Source: Thermus oshimai DSM 12092 | GTDB lineage: Bacteria; Deinococcota; Deinococci; Deinococcales; Thermaceae | Reading direction: 5' to 3' | NCBI RefSeq assembly: GCF_000373145.1 | Contig: NZ_KB890603.1 | Span: 1 to 64,000 of the forward strand | Length of the DNA stretch: 64,000 nt | Shown: piece after piece, positions 43,625 to 54,524 of the stretch | Layout: each line of letters opens with the position of its first letter | How positions within the stretch are numbered: the first letter of the stretch is position 1 | Program-made: the position numbers and the translations under genes | The notes under the pieces: generated by a model | Told to the model about the DNA's origin: nothing | The model's input: the letters and a program-made list of their open reading frames with translations, nothing else | The model's database searches: none

Positions 43625-44812
43625 ATGAAGCGGAAACGGGCAAAGGGAGAAGGCCACATCCGCAAGCGCAAGGATGGGCGTTGGGAAGGCATCTTGACCG
43701 TGGGCACATGGCCTGACGGCAGGCAGAAGACCCGTTCCGTCTACGGCAAGACCAAGCAGGAAGTGGCCGAAAAGCTCGCGGAGCTCCGGGTAAGTCTGCA
43801 AAGGGGCACCTATGTTGACCCTTCCCTCCTCACCCTCGCCGAATGGGCCAAAACCTGGCTTGAACGGAAGGCCCAAGAAGTCAAGCCCAAGACCGTTCAG
43901 GTTTACCTGGAAGACCTTAGCCTGGTCATGCCCGAGCTCCGGGGCAAAGGTAGGGGCTTGGGAAGCCTCAAGCTCCAAGCCGTCAAACCCTCCCATATCC
44001 AGGGGGCTATGGACTTCTTGGTCAAGGAAGGGTTTAGCCCCAGGACAACCCTCAAGGTGTACCAACTCCTCCGGGCCCTCTTTGACGAGGCTGTCCGGCT
44101 TGAGCTCATAGCCAGAAACCCTGTGAGCCTGGTAAGGCCACCCCGTAAAGCTCAGGGAAGGGAAGCGCCTCCCGAGAAGCCGGGAAGGGCCCTTGAGCCC
44201 CACGAGGTTGAAGCCCTCCTCCAGGCCGCTGAGGGCCACCCCCTTGAGCTTTTCTTCCGCCTCCTCCTGGGCCTGGGGTTGAGGAAGGGAGAAGCCCTTG
44301 GCCTCAAGTGGGGGGACATTGACTTTGAGAAGGGGGAACTCAGGGTGCAAAGGACTTGGGGCAAGGTGGGCTCAGGGGGTGAAATCAGCACCCCCAAAAC
44401 GCCCAAGTCCCGAAGGGTCCTTCCTCTCCCCCTTGACCTCTTCCAAGCCCTCAAGTCCCGGTATGAGGAGCTTGCCCAGAAGCTTCCCCCGGAAGCACTC
44501 AAGGAAGCCTGGGTTTTCCCTGGGGAGGGTGGGAAGACTCCGGTCCATCCTGACTATCCCAATCACGCCCTAAGGCGTATTTGCCAGCAAGCTGGCATCC
44601 GCCCTTGTAGGGTCCATGACCTCCGGCATACCTGGGGCTCCCTCATGCTGGCCCGGGGGGTGCCCCTGGAAGTGGTAAGCGAACGCCTCGGGCACGCTTC
44701 CTTTGACATCACCCTCAGGGTGTACCGCCATGTTCTTGAGGAGGAACGCCGGGGCTATGTTCTGGACCTTCAAACCCTCCTCAAGGGTCATGGAGGCTAC
44801 CCCCAGGCTTAA
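43625..44812 (+). CDS. int: Tyrosine-type integrase
   Basis: A 395-aa site-specific recombinase. The N-terminal arm-binding AP2-like domain (KGEGHIRKRKDGRWEGILTVGTWPDGRQKTRS) is followed by a SAM-like core-binding domain (about 80-180) and the catalytic domain with Arg in GLRKGEALGL, a Lys in the beta hairpin, HDLRHTW, LGHASFDITLRVY (last Tyr the nucleophile). It lies 74 bases before the tRNA-Thr repeat, the usual position for integration and excision. Confidence 0.95.
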   Translation: MKRKRAKGEGHIRKRKDGRWEGILTVGTWPDGRQKTRSVYGKTKQEVAEKLAELRVSLQRGTYVDPSLLTLAEWAKTWLERKAQEVKPKTVQVYLEDLSLVMPELRGKGRGLGSLKLQAVKPSHIQGAMDFLVKEGFSPRTTLKVYQLLRALFDEAVRLELIARNPVSLVRPPRKAQGREAPPEKPGRALEPHEVEALLQAAEGHPLELFFRLLLGLGLRKGEALGLKWGDIDFEKGELRVQRTWGKVGSGGEISTPKTPKSRRVLPLPLDLFQALKSRYEELAQKLPPEALKEAWVFPGEGGKTPVHPDYPNHALRRICQQAGIRPCRVHDLRHTWGSLMLARGVPLEVVSERLGHASFDITLRVYRHVLEEERRGYVLDLQTLLKGHGGYPQA

Positions 44813-44817
44813 GCTCC

Positions 44818-44841
44818 TTATTGGTCAGTTATTGGTCAAAA
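44818..44841 (+). other. Putative integrase arm-type sites, right
   Basis: Two tandem copies, TTATTGGTCA (44818-44827) and TTATTGGTCAAAA (44829-44841), one base apart. The longer copy is identical to the left-end motif at 35620-35632. Confidence 0.6.
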
Positions 44842-44846
44842 GCAAC

Positions 44847-44875
44847 CCCCGCCCTGAGAGTAAGGCGGGGTTTTT
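44847..44875. terminator. Terminator shared by integrase and tRNA-Thr
   Basis: CCCCGCC and GGCGGGG pair over 7 bp around a 10-base loop and are followed by TTTTT on the plus strand; on the minus strand TTGCTTTT follows. It ends integrase and probably replaces the tRNA-Thr terminator left behind at the other end. Confidence 0.75.
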
Positions 44876-44886
44876 GCGTTCTGGTG

Positions 44887-44931
44887 TGGAGCCGGTGGCC
44901 GGATTCGAACCGGCGGCCTACCGCTTACGAG
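44887..44931 (-). repeat. attR: Right attachment repeat (within tRNA-Thr)
   Basis: The 45-bp tRNA 3' segment duplicated at 35469-35513. The crossover probably lies within the anticodon-to-CCA half; the one mismatch (T-loop) could mark which side of it. Confidence 0.9.
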
Positions 44932-44961
44932 GCGGTTGCTCTACCGCTGAGCTACACCGGC
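44887..44961 (-). tRNA. tRNA-Thr(CGU)
   Basis: A 75-nt tRNA: acceptor GCCGGTG pairing with CACCGGC, discriminator T and encoded CCA. The loop CTCGTAA gives anticodon CGU, reading ACG. The 3' 45 bases form the right attachment repeat of the element, which rebuilds an intact tRNA. Confidence 0.97.
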
Positions 44962-44972
44962 CCGCCCTTAGG

Positions 44973-46653
<1,681 letters not shown>

Positions 46654-46657
<4 letters not shown>

Positions 46658-47001
46658 GGCTCTTCCTCCTGGACCTCCTCGCCCTCCTCCTCTTCGCCGG
46701 GGTGGGGCTCCTTGCCCACGGGAGGCCCATAGACCTCCCCGGCCTTGCCCGGAACCTCCTCCCCGTCCTCTTCGTCTGGCTCCTCCTCGCCCCCTTCCTC
46801 CGCACCTACCGGAGGCCCACCTGGGGCAACCTCCTCCTCACCTGGCTCCTGGCCTTCCCCGCGGGGCTATGGCTCAGGGAGATGGTCCTAGGGGGGGGCT
46901 TTGGCCCGGGGTTTTTCGTCTTCCTGGGGGTGGCCATGGGCTTCAGTCTCCTCTTCCTCCTTCTCCTTAGGGGCCTGGCCAAGGCCCTGCGGCTGTGGTA
47001 A
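46654..47001 (+). CDS. DUF3054 membrane protein
   Basis: A 115-aa protein with four predicted membrane helices, starting [21 protein letters not shown] and containing the DUF3054-like [19 protein letters not shown]. The GTG start overlaps the lipA stop (GTGA). The role is unknown. Confidence 0.75.
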
Positions 47002-47010
47002 AACCCCCTT

Positions 47011-47880
47011 ATGGACAAGGTGGCCTTCCTCGGTCTTGGGGCCATGGGCTACCCCATGGCGGGGCACCTGGCCCGGCGCTTCCCCACCCTGGTCTGGAAC
47101 CGCACCTTTGAGAAGGCCCTGAGGCACCAGGCGGAGTTCGGCTCAAAGGCGGTGCCCCTGGAGGAGGTGGCCGAGGCGCGGGTGGTCTTCACCTGCCTCC
47201 CCACCACCAAGGAGGTGGCGGAGGTGGCGGAGCGTCTTTTCCCCCACCTCCGCCCCGGCACCTACTGGGTGGACGCCACGAGCGGCGAGCCCGAGGCGAG
47301 CCGGAGACTGGCGGAGCGCCTATTGGAGCGGGGCGTGGTCTATCTGGATGCCCCGGTGTCCGGAGGGACGGCGGGGGCGGAGCGGGGCACCCTCACGGTG
47401 ATGATGGGGGGGCCGGAGGAAGGGGTGGAGGCGGTGCGGCCCTACCTGGCCTACGCCAAGAAGGTGGTCCACGTGGGCCCCGTGGGGGCGGGGCACGCGG
47501 TGAAGGCCATCAACAACGCCCTTTTGGCGGTGAACCTCTGGGCGGCGGGGGAGGGCTTGGTGGCCCTGGTCAAGCAGGGGGTTTCCGCGGAAAAGGCCCT
47601 CGAGGTCATCAACGCCTCCTCGGGCCGCTCCAACGCCACGGAGAACCTCATCCCGGAAAGGGTCCTGACCCGGGCCTTCCCCAAGACCTTCGCCCTGGGC
47701 CTTTTGGTGAAGGACCTGGGCATCGCCATGGGGGTCCTGGACAGGGAGAAGGCCCCAAGCCCCCTCCTTCGCCTCACCCGGGAGCTTTACGAGGTGGCCA
47801 AGCGGGAACTCGGGGGCGAGGCCGACCACGTGGAGGCCCTGAAGGTCCTCGAGGCCTGGGGGGGCACGGAGATTCGATGA
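47011..47880 (+). CDS. 3-hydroxyisobutyrate dehydrogenase-family oxidoreductase
   Basis: A 289-aa beta-hydroxyacid dehydrogenase. The Rossmann motif [16 protein letters not shown], the substrate-site [22 protein letters not shown] and the catalytic lysine in [15 protein letters not shown] are intact. It may oxidise 3-hydroxyisobutyrate in valine degradation, which would fit the branched-chain dehydrogenase operon next door, but related reductions of succinic semialdehyde or tartronate are possible. Confidence 0.88.
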   Translation: MDKVAFLGLGAMGYPMAGHLARRFPTLVWNRTFEKALRHQAEFGSKAVPLEEVAEARVVFTCLPTTKEVAEVAERLFPHLRPGTYWVDATSGEPEASRRLAERLLERGVVYLDAPVSGGTAGAERGTLTVMMGGPEEGVEAVRPYLAYAKKVVHVGPVGAGHAVKAINNALLAVNLWAAGEGLVALVKQGVSAEKALEVINASSGRSNATENLIPERVLTRAFPKTFALGLLVKDLGIAMGVLDREKAPSPLLRLTRELYEVAKRELGGEADHVEALKVLEAWGGTEIR

Positions 47881-47883
47881 ACA

Positions 47884-47911
47884 CCCCGCCAAAGCTTGCG
47901 CTTTGGCGGGG
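47884..47911. terminator. Bidirectional terminator hairpin
   Basis: A perfect 12-bp stem CCCCGCCAAAGC / GCTTTGGCGGGG with loop TTGC lies between the convergent dehydrogenase and lpd genes. A very similar hairpin recurs at 57665-57692. Confidence 0.8.
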
Positions 47912-47926
47912 GCCCCAAACGGGGGG

Positions 47927-49312
47927 CTAGCGGTTCAGGATGTGGATGGCCTGCTTGTGGAAGGCCTCCGCCGCCTCCATGAGCCCTTCGGACAGGGTAG
48001 GGTGGGGGTGGACGGTGAGGGCCAGGTCGGTGACCATGGCCCCCATCTCCAGGGCAAGGGCAGCCTCGGCGATGAGGTCGCTGGCCGCGGGGCCCAGGAT
48101 GTGCACCCCGAGGAGGAGGTCCGTCTCCTCGTCCCCCACCACCTTGATCAGCCCTTCCGTCTTCCCCAGGGTGAGGGCCCGGCCGGAGGCAGAGAGGGGG
48201 AACCTGCCCACCTTCACCCGGTAGCCGGCCCGTTTCGCCTCCTCCTCCGTGAGGCCCACGGAGGCCCACTCGGGGTCGGTGTAGACCACGCTGGGGATCT
48301 GGTAATCAAAGGCCGCGTCCCGCCCCGCGGCGTTCTCCGCGGCGATGAGGCCCTCCTTCATGGCCTTGTGGGCGAGGAGGGGAGGACGGGCGGCATCCCC
48401 GATGGCGTAAACCCCCTTTACGGCCGTTTCCAAGCGGCCATTCACCTGGATGAAGCCCTTGGGGTCCCGGAGGATGCCGAAGGCCTCGAGGCCCAGCCCC
48501 TCCGTGCGGGGTTTCCGGCCCACGGCCACCAGGATCTTGTCCACCACGATCTCCTCGCCCTTCCCCCCTTCCGCGGGCTCGAGGCGCACGTGGAGGCCGT
48601 CCGCCTTCTTCTCGTAGCCCACCGCCTTGGTGCCGGTCTTGATGACAAGCCCCTCCTTCATGAGGGCCCGGCGGAGGAGGCCCGCGGTCTCCTTATCCCC
48701 TTGGGGGAGGATCTCCGGCATGTACTCGATCAGGGTCACCTGGCTTCCCAGGCGGTGGTAGATCTGGCCGAACTCCAGGCCCACCGCCCCGCCCCCGATG
48801 ACGAGAAGCCGCCCGGGCACCCCCTCCTCCACCTTGAGGGCCCGGGTGGAGTCCCACACGTCCTCCCCGAAGGGAAAGCCGGGAAGGGCGGCGGGCTCGC
48901 TCCCCGTGGCCAGGATGAGGCTCCTCGCCTCGTAGCGCTTCCCCCCCACCTCTATGGCCTTGGGGCCTACCAACCGGGCAAACCCCTGGACCAGCTCCAC
49001 CTTGTTCCCCTTAAGGAGGGTCCCCACCCCCCCGGTGAGCTTGCGCACCACGCTGTCCCGCCAGGCCCCGAGGCCCTTTAGGTCCAGCTCGGCCTTGGCC
49101 TTGAGCCCGAAGGCCTCCCCCGCCTTTAGGGTGTGGAGGGCCTCCGCGGCGTGGAGAAGGGCCTTGGTGGGGATGCAGCCCACGTTCAGGCACACCCCCC
49201 CCACGGCCCCCGCCTCCACCGCCAGAACCCTAAGCCCAAGCTGCGCCCCGCGGATGGCCGCGTGGTACCCCCCGGGGCCGGTGCCGATCACGATCAGGTC
49301 GTAGGTTTCCAT
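47927..49312 (-). CDS. lpd: Dihydrolipoyl dehydrogenase (E3)
   Basis: A 461-aa FAD flavoprotein that reoxidises dihydrolipoyl E2 with NAD+. It has [17 protein letters not shown] (FAD), the redox disulfide [14 protein letters not shown], the NAD motif [12 protein letters not shown], and the C-terminal catalytic HPHPTLSE. Last gene of the branched-chain 2-oxoacid dehydrogenase operon, 12 bases after E2. Confidence 0.96.
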   Translation of the reverse strand: METYDLIVIGTGPGGYHAAIRGAQLGLRVLAVEAGAVGGVCLNVGCIPTKALLHAAEALHTLKAGEAFGLKAKAELDLKGLGAWRDSVVRKLTGGVGTLLKGNKVELVQGFARLVGPKAIEVGGKRYEARSLILATGSEPAALPGFPFGEDVWDSTRALKVEEGVPGRLLVIGGGAVGLEFGQIYHRLGSQVTLIEYMPEILPQGDKETAGLLRRALMKEGLVIKTGTKAVGYEKKADGLHVRLEPAEGGKGEEIVVDKILVAVGRKPRTEGLGLEAFGILRDPKGFIQVNGRLETAVKGVYAIGDAARPPLLAHKAMKEGLIAAENAAGRDAAFDYQIPSVVYTDPEWASVGLTEEEAKRAGYRVKVGRFPLSASGRALTLGKTEGLIKVVGDEETDLLLGVHILGPAASDLIAEAALALEMGAMVTDLALTVHPHPTLSEGLMEAAEAFHKQAIHILNR

Positions 49313-49324
49313 AGCGTTCTCCTT

Positions 49325-50680
49325 CTAGGCCTCCAGGAGGAGGAGGTCGGGGTTTTCCAGAAGCCGGATCACCTCCCGGGTGAACATGGCCGCCTCGGCC
49401 CCGTCCACCAACCGGTGGTCAAAGGAGAGGGAGAGGAGCATGATGTCCCGCACCCCGAGGGAGCCGTCCTTTAGGACCCAGGGGCGCTTCCTGATGGAGT
49501 GGACCCCCAGGATGGCCGCGTCCGGGGTGTGGATGATGGGGAAGCTCATGAGGCCCCCCACGGAGCCGATGTTGGTCACGGTGAAGGTGGAGCCCGTGAC
49601 CTCCTCCGGGCTCAGGCGGCCTTCCCGGGCCTTTTCCGAAAGAAGGGCGATCTCCTGCGCAAGCTCCAGGAGGCTCTTCCGGTCCACATCCCGGATCACG
49701 GGCACGAGAAGCCCCCTTTCCGTGGCCACCGCCATCCCTAAGTTGTAGTACTTCTTGTAGACGATCTCCCCCCGCTCCTCGTCCAGGCTGGTGTTCAGCA
49801 TGGGGTACTTCTTCAGGGCCCGGACCACGGCCTTGAAGATGAAGGGGAGGTAGGTGAGCTTCACCCCCTGCCGCTCGGCCTCGGGCTTTAGCCGCTCGCG
49901 TAGGGCCACCAGCTCCGTAAGGTCGGCCTCGTCCACGTTGAGGGTGCGCACGGTGTAGAGGTGGCTCTGCCAGAGGCCCTGGGCGATGCTCCGCCTCACC
50001 CCCTTAAGGGGCACCCGCTCCTCCAGCCCCTCGTACCCCTTGGGGGGGACGTAGCGGGGCGGGGGCGGGAAGGAGGGGGCAGGCACCTCCTCCCGCGCCT
50101 TGGGGGCTTCCTCGAGGGCCTTCCCAGCCTTCTTCTCCGCGTAGGCCCGCACGTCCTCCACCCGCACCCGGCCCAAGGGCCCCGAGCCCGGCACCTCCTC
50201 GATGGGGATGCCCAGCTCCCGGGCCAGCTTCCTGGCCGCAGGCACCGCCAGGACCCTTCCCGGCGGGGCCTCCTCCTTTTCCCTTCCCCGTTCCTTCTCC
50301 AGGAAGGGGTTCTTCACCGCCACCTCCCGGGTGTCGGGCTTGAAGAGGGAAAGGGCCTCCCCCTCGTCCTTGGGGGGGAGGCCGGGCTCCACGATGGAGC
50401 GTTCCTCCTGGGCCTGGACGGGGACACCGGCCTGGGCCTCGTGGGGCTCTGCCAGGAGGGCGATGGGGGCGTGGACCTTCACCACCTCCCCCTCCTGGGC
50501 CAGTTTCTTCAGCAAAACCCCCTCGTAGGGGGAGGGTAGCTCCACCGTGACCTTGTCCGTCATGACCTCCACGAAGGGCTGGTCCTTTTTGAGGTAGGCT
50601 CCCTCCTCCACCAGCCACTTCACGATCTCGCCTTCCACCACGCTCTCGGCGAGTTCGGGCATCAGGATTTCCTTGGGCAT
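49325..50680 (-). CDS. Branched-chain 2-oxoacid dehydrogenase E2 (lipoamide acyltransferase)
   Basis: A 451-aa protein with one N-terminal lipoyl domain (lipoyl lysine in VMTDKVTVELPSP), a hinge, a peripheral subunit-binding domain (VLAVPAARKLARELGIPIEEVPGSGPLGRV), and a catalytic domain with SFDHRLVDGA (HxxxDG). It transfers acyl groups to CoA and forms the core of the complex. Shine-Dalgarno GGGGAGA precedes ATG 50680, directly after the broken hicA. Confidence 0.95.
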   Translation of the reverse strand: MPKEILMPELAESVVEGEIVKWLVEEGAYLKKDQPFVEVMTDKVTVELPSPYEGVLLKKLAQEGEVVKVHAPIALLAEPHEAQAGVPVQAQEERSIVEPGLPPKDEGEALSLFKPDTREVAVKNPFLEKERGREKEEAPPGRVLAVPAARKLARELGIPIEEVPGSGPLGRVRVEDVRAYAEKKAGKALEEAPKAREEVPAPSFPPPPRYVPPKGYEGLEERVPLKGVRRSIAQGLWQSHLYTVRTLNVDEADLTELVALRERLKPEAERQGVKLTYLPFIFKAVVRALKKYPMLNTSLDEERGEIVYKKYYNLGMAVATERGLLVPVIRDVDRKSLLELAQEIALLSEKAREGRLSPEEVTGSTFTVTNIGSVGGLMSFPIIHTPDAAILGVHSIRKRPWVLKDGSLGVRDIMLLSLSFDHRLVDGAEAAMFTREVIRLLENPDLLLLEA

Positions 50681-50691
50681 CGTTTTCTCCC

Positions 50692-50887
50692 CTATAATAA
50701 GTCCAAGAACTCCTCAAGGTTCAGGCGGGCATCCTTAAGGATTCTGGCCAAGGTAGAGCGCTTGATGGGGATGTGGGCGGGGACGATCACCACAATCCGC
50801 TCTCCACCCAAGCGCTTCTCCATGCTGGAACCCCGCCCTTTCCAGGGCCGCAATCACCCTCTTGTAGGAAAGGGAAGGGACCTTCAA
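50692..50887 (-). pseudogene. hicA toxin pseudogene (internal deletion and frameshift)
   Basis: Starting at TTG 50887, overlapping the hicB stop (TTGA), the frame reads LKVPSLSYKRVIAALERAGFQ, the first helix of HicA, then shifts. The other frame then reads MEKRLGGERIVVIVPAHIPIKRSTLARILKDARL up to TAG at 50692, the second half of HicA. The stretch between them, which should hold the catalytic GSH motif, is missing, so no toxin can be made. Confidence 0.8.
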
Positions 50888-51081
50888 ACCTCCACCTCAG
50901 CCAACTCCACACCCTCGGGAATCTCCTCGTCTAGGGGCTCGAGGTAAAGGGCAATCGCCTCCCGGATGTTGGCCAAGGCTTCCTCCAAGGTGTCCCCCTC
51001 GCTGATACACCCTGGAAGGGCGGGCACGTACACCGTGTACCCCCCGTCCTCGCTCTTTTCCAGCACCACCTTAAAGCGCAT
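50884..51081 (-). CDS. hicB: HicB-family antitoxin (orphan)
   Basis: A 65-aa HicB domain: FKVVLEKSEDGGYTVYVPALPGCISEGDTLEEALANIREAIALYLE, a stronger match to the HicB consensus ([13 protein letters not shown]) than the copy near lysJ. Its toxin partner is broken. It may persist as an antidote, as an autoregulator or only as an operon spacer. Confidence 0.88.
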   Translation of the reverse strand: MRFKVVLEKSEDGGYTVYVPALPGCISEGDTLEEALANIREAIALYLEPLDEEIPEGVELAEVEV

Positions 51082-51091
51082 GGAACCTCCC

Positions 51092-52065
51092 CTAGTATTC
51101 TAACGCCCGCTTGGCCGCGTTCAGGATGCGGGTCACCGTGGGCAGGTAGAGCTTGTCCTGGGCGTAGGGGTAGGGGGTGTCAAACCCCGTAACCCGGATG
51201 GGGGGGGCCAGGAGCATGTCCAGGATGTCCTCGGCGATGGTGGCCGCCACCTCGCTGATAAAGCTCGCATGCCTGGGCGCATCGGAGACCAGGACCACCC
51301 GCCCGGTCTTGGCCACGGAGCTCATCACCGCCTCGTAGTCCCAGGGCATGAGGCTCCTCAGGTCCAGGACCTCCGCGGAAACCCCCACCCCCTGAAGCTC
51401 CTCCGCGGCCTTCAAGACCTCGGGCATCACCGTGCCGTAACCGATCAGGGTGAGGTCCTTCCCCTCGCGCCTAAGGGCGGCCTTGCCCAGGGGCAAGGTG
51501 TAGTCCTCCTCCGGCACCTCCTCCTTCACCGCCCGGTAGAGGCGCTTGGGCTCCAGGAAGACCACCGGGTCCTCGTCGCGGATGGCGGCCTTCAGGAGGC
51601 CCTTGGCGTCGTAAGGGGTGGAGACGGCCACCACTTTAAGCCCCGCGGTGTGGACGAAGTGGGCCTCGGGGCTTTGGGAGTGGTGGTGCCCCCCCTTGAC
51701 CCCGCCCCCGGAGGGCATGCGCACCACCAGGGGTGCGGCAAACTGCCCCCCAGAGCGGTAGCGGAGCTTGGCCACCTGGCTCACCAGCTGGTCAAACCCC
51801 GGGAAGATGTAGTCCGCGAACTGGATCTCCGCCACGGGCCTGAGGCCGTGGGCGGCCATGCCCAGGGCGGCCCCCACGATGGCCGCCTCGGAGAGGGGAG
51901 TGTCCATGACCCGGTCGGGGCCGTACTTTTGGAGAAGCCCCTCCGTGACCAGGAAGACCCCGCCCCTTTTCCCCACGTCCTCCCCCAGGACCACCACCCG
52001 GGGGTCCTGGGCCATCTCCTCGTCCAGGGCCCGGTTCAGGGCCTGCACCATGGTCATGAGGGCCA

Positions 52066-52066
<1 letters not shown>
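51092..52066 (-). CDS. Branched-chain 2-oxoacid dehydrogenase E1 beta
   Basis: A 324-aa transketolase-like subunit that completes the thiamine diphosphate site with E1 alpha. Typical segments are [55 protein letters not shown] and the conserved [20 protein letters not shown] potassium/ThDP loop. The start overlaps the E1 alpha stop by one base; 10 bases to hicB. Confidence 0.96.
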
Positions 52067-53300
<1,234 letters not shown>

Positions 53301-53306
53301 GGGGGC

Positions 53307-53717
53307 GTGCGCCTGCGGGTGGTGGCGGTGGGCAGGCCCCGGCTGGCCTACGCCAGGCTCGGGGTGGAGGAGTACGCGGGGCGCATCGGAAGGTACGCCC
53401 CCCTCGAGCTCCTCTTCGTGCGGGAAGGGGAAGCCCTCCTCCCCAAGGCGGAGGGCCACCTCAAGGTGGTCCTAGACGAAAGGGGGAAGCTCTTCACCAC
53501 GGAGGGGCTTTACCGGCTCTTCCAGGGATGGGAGGGGCAAAGGGTGGCCTTCCTGGTGGGGGGCGCGGAAGGGCACCCCGAGGAGGTCCGGAAAAGGGCG
53601 GACCTCCTCCTCGCCCTCTCCCCCCTCACCCTCCAGCACGAGCTGGCTCTCTTGGTGCTCCTGGAGCAGCTTTACCGCCTTTTCACCCTCAAGGCGGGCC
53701 ACCCCTACCACCGATGA
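53307..53717 (+). CDS. rlmH: 23S rRNA (pseudouridine1915-N3)-methyltransferase RlmH
   Basis: A 136-aa SPOUT-class methyltransferase. The trefoil-knot SAM site is seen in RVAFLVGGAEGHPEEV and LTLQHELALLVLLEQLYRLF; the C-terminal GHPYHR is diagnostic. It acts on assembled 70S ribosomes. GTG start, leaderless. Its stop overlaps the next ATG (ATGA). Confidence 0.93.
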   Translation: MRLRVVAVGRPRLAYARLGVEEYAGRIGRYAPLELLFVREGEALLPKAEGHLKVVLDERGKLFTTEGLYRLFQGWEGQRVAFLVGGAEGHPEEVRKRADLLLALSPLTLQHELALLVLLEQLYRLFTLKAGHPYHR

Positions 53718-54112
53718 CCTACCGGGCGTTTCAAAAACTGGTGGAGCGGCTTTGGGCGGAAATTCCCGAGGCCTTCAAAGAGGGGCTCCAAGGGGTCCAC
53801 GTCCTCCCCGAGGCCAAGCCCGAGCCTGGCCTGCCCGGGGTGTGGCGGCTCGGGGAGTACCTGGACCCGGGGCCCCCCAGCGCCCTGGGGGGTTTTGAGG
53901 GCCTGGGTCGGCACATCGCCCTCTACTACGGCTCTTTTTTAGAGGTGGCGGACGAGGGGTTTGACTGGGAGGGGGAGGTGTGGGAAACCCTCCTCCATGA
54001 GCTAAGGCACCACCTGGAATCCCTGGCGGGCCGGAGCGACCTGGTGGAGGAGGACCTTAGGCGCCTGGCCGCCTTTCGCCGGGGCGGGGCTCCGGGAGAA
54101 GGGGCGGGTTAG
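53714..54112 (+). CDS. Minimal zincin-type metallopeptidase
   Basis: A 132-aa protein with the zinc motif LLHELRHHLE (HExxH plus downstream residues), and the preceding IALYYGSFLE strand typical of the small MMP-like metallopeptidase family. The family is widespread and its substrate unknown. Coupled to rlmH by ATGA. Its 3' end overlaps the convergent DUF2203 gene by 56 bases. Confidence 0.8.
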   Translation: MTYRAFQKLVERLWAEIPEAFKEGLQGVHVLPEAKPEPGLPGVWRLGEYLDPGPPSALGGFEGLGRHIALYYGSFLEVADEGFDWEGEVWETLLHELRHHLESLAGRSDLVEEDLRRLAAFRRGGAPGEGAG

Positions 54113-54479
54113 GCCCCAAAGGGCGCCGGTCCTTGAACCCCCCGGAAAGGGGGTGGTAGTGGGCCACCTCGGGCTCCCCCTCCTGCCAGCAGAGGAAGAC
54201 CACCTCCCCCCCCACCCGGGCGGGGAAGTCCACCAGCCCCCGGTCCAGGTCCTTTAGGAAGACCCCCAAGGAGGCCAAATAGCGGGCGTCGGCCTCCAGG
54301 GCCCCCAGGAGGAAGCGGGCCTCCTCTTCCAGCCTCCGGCGCTCGAGGCCCCGGGCTTCGGGGAGGCGGGCCTGGAGGTCCTTAAGCTCCCCCTTGGCCT
54401 GGCGCATCTGGGCCAGGACCCGCCGGAGCTCGGGGAGGAGGGCGTCGGCTTCTTCCTTGGTGAAGATGCGAGCGAACAT
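54057..54479 (-). CDS. DUF2203 protein
   Basis: A 140-aa protein. An N-terminal helical pair (FTKEEADALLPELRRVLAQMRQAKGELKDL) is followed by a domain with FPARVGGEVVFLCWQEGEPEVAHYHPL, the DUF2203 signature. Function unknown. Its C-terminus (PGERRPGA) overlaps the zincin gene. Confidence 0.85.
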   Translation of the reverse strand: MFARIFTKEEADALLPELRRVLAQMRQAKGELKDLQARLPEARGLERRRLEEEARFLLGALEADARYLASLGVFLKDLDRGLVDFPARVGGEVVFLCWQEGEPEVAHYHPLSGGFKDRRPLGPNPPLLPEPRPGERRPGA

Positions 54480-54524
54480 CCTGCCCTCAGTATAGCATGG
54501 GTGTTGGGAAAATATGAGCGCAGC

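Larger units (their letters stand above)
35469..44931. mobile_element. Integrated element in tRNA-Thr(CGU), about 9.4 kb
   Basis: Flanked by 45-bp direct repeats of the tRNA-Thr 3' half, with a tyrosine integrase at the right end next to the intact tRNA. Cargo in order from the right: integrase, RHH regulator, two excisionase-like HTH proteins, two small unknowns, primase, DUF3987 ATPase, iteron array, anchored small protein, PIN toxin with mini-ORF, AAA+ ATPase. No virion or conjugation genes are seen. Most coding is on the minus strand, away from the integrase. It resembles an integrated plasmid or satellite. Confidence 0.9.
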
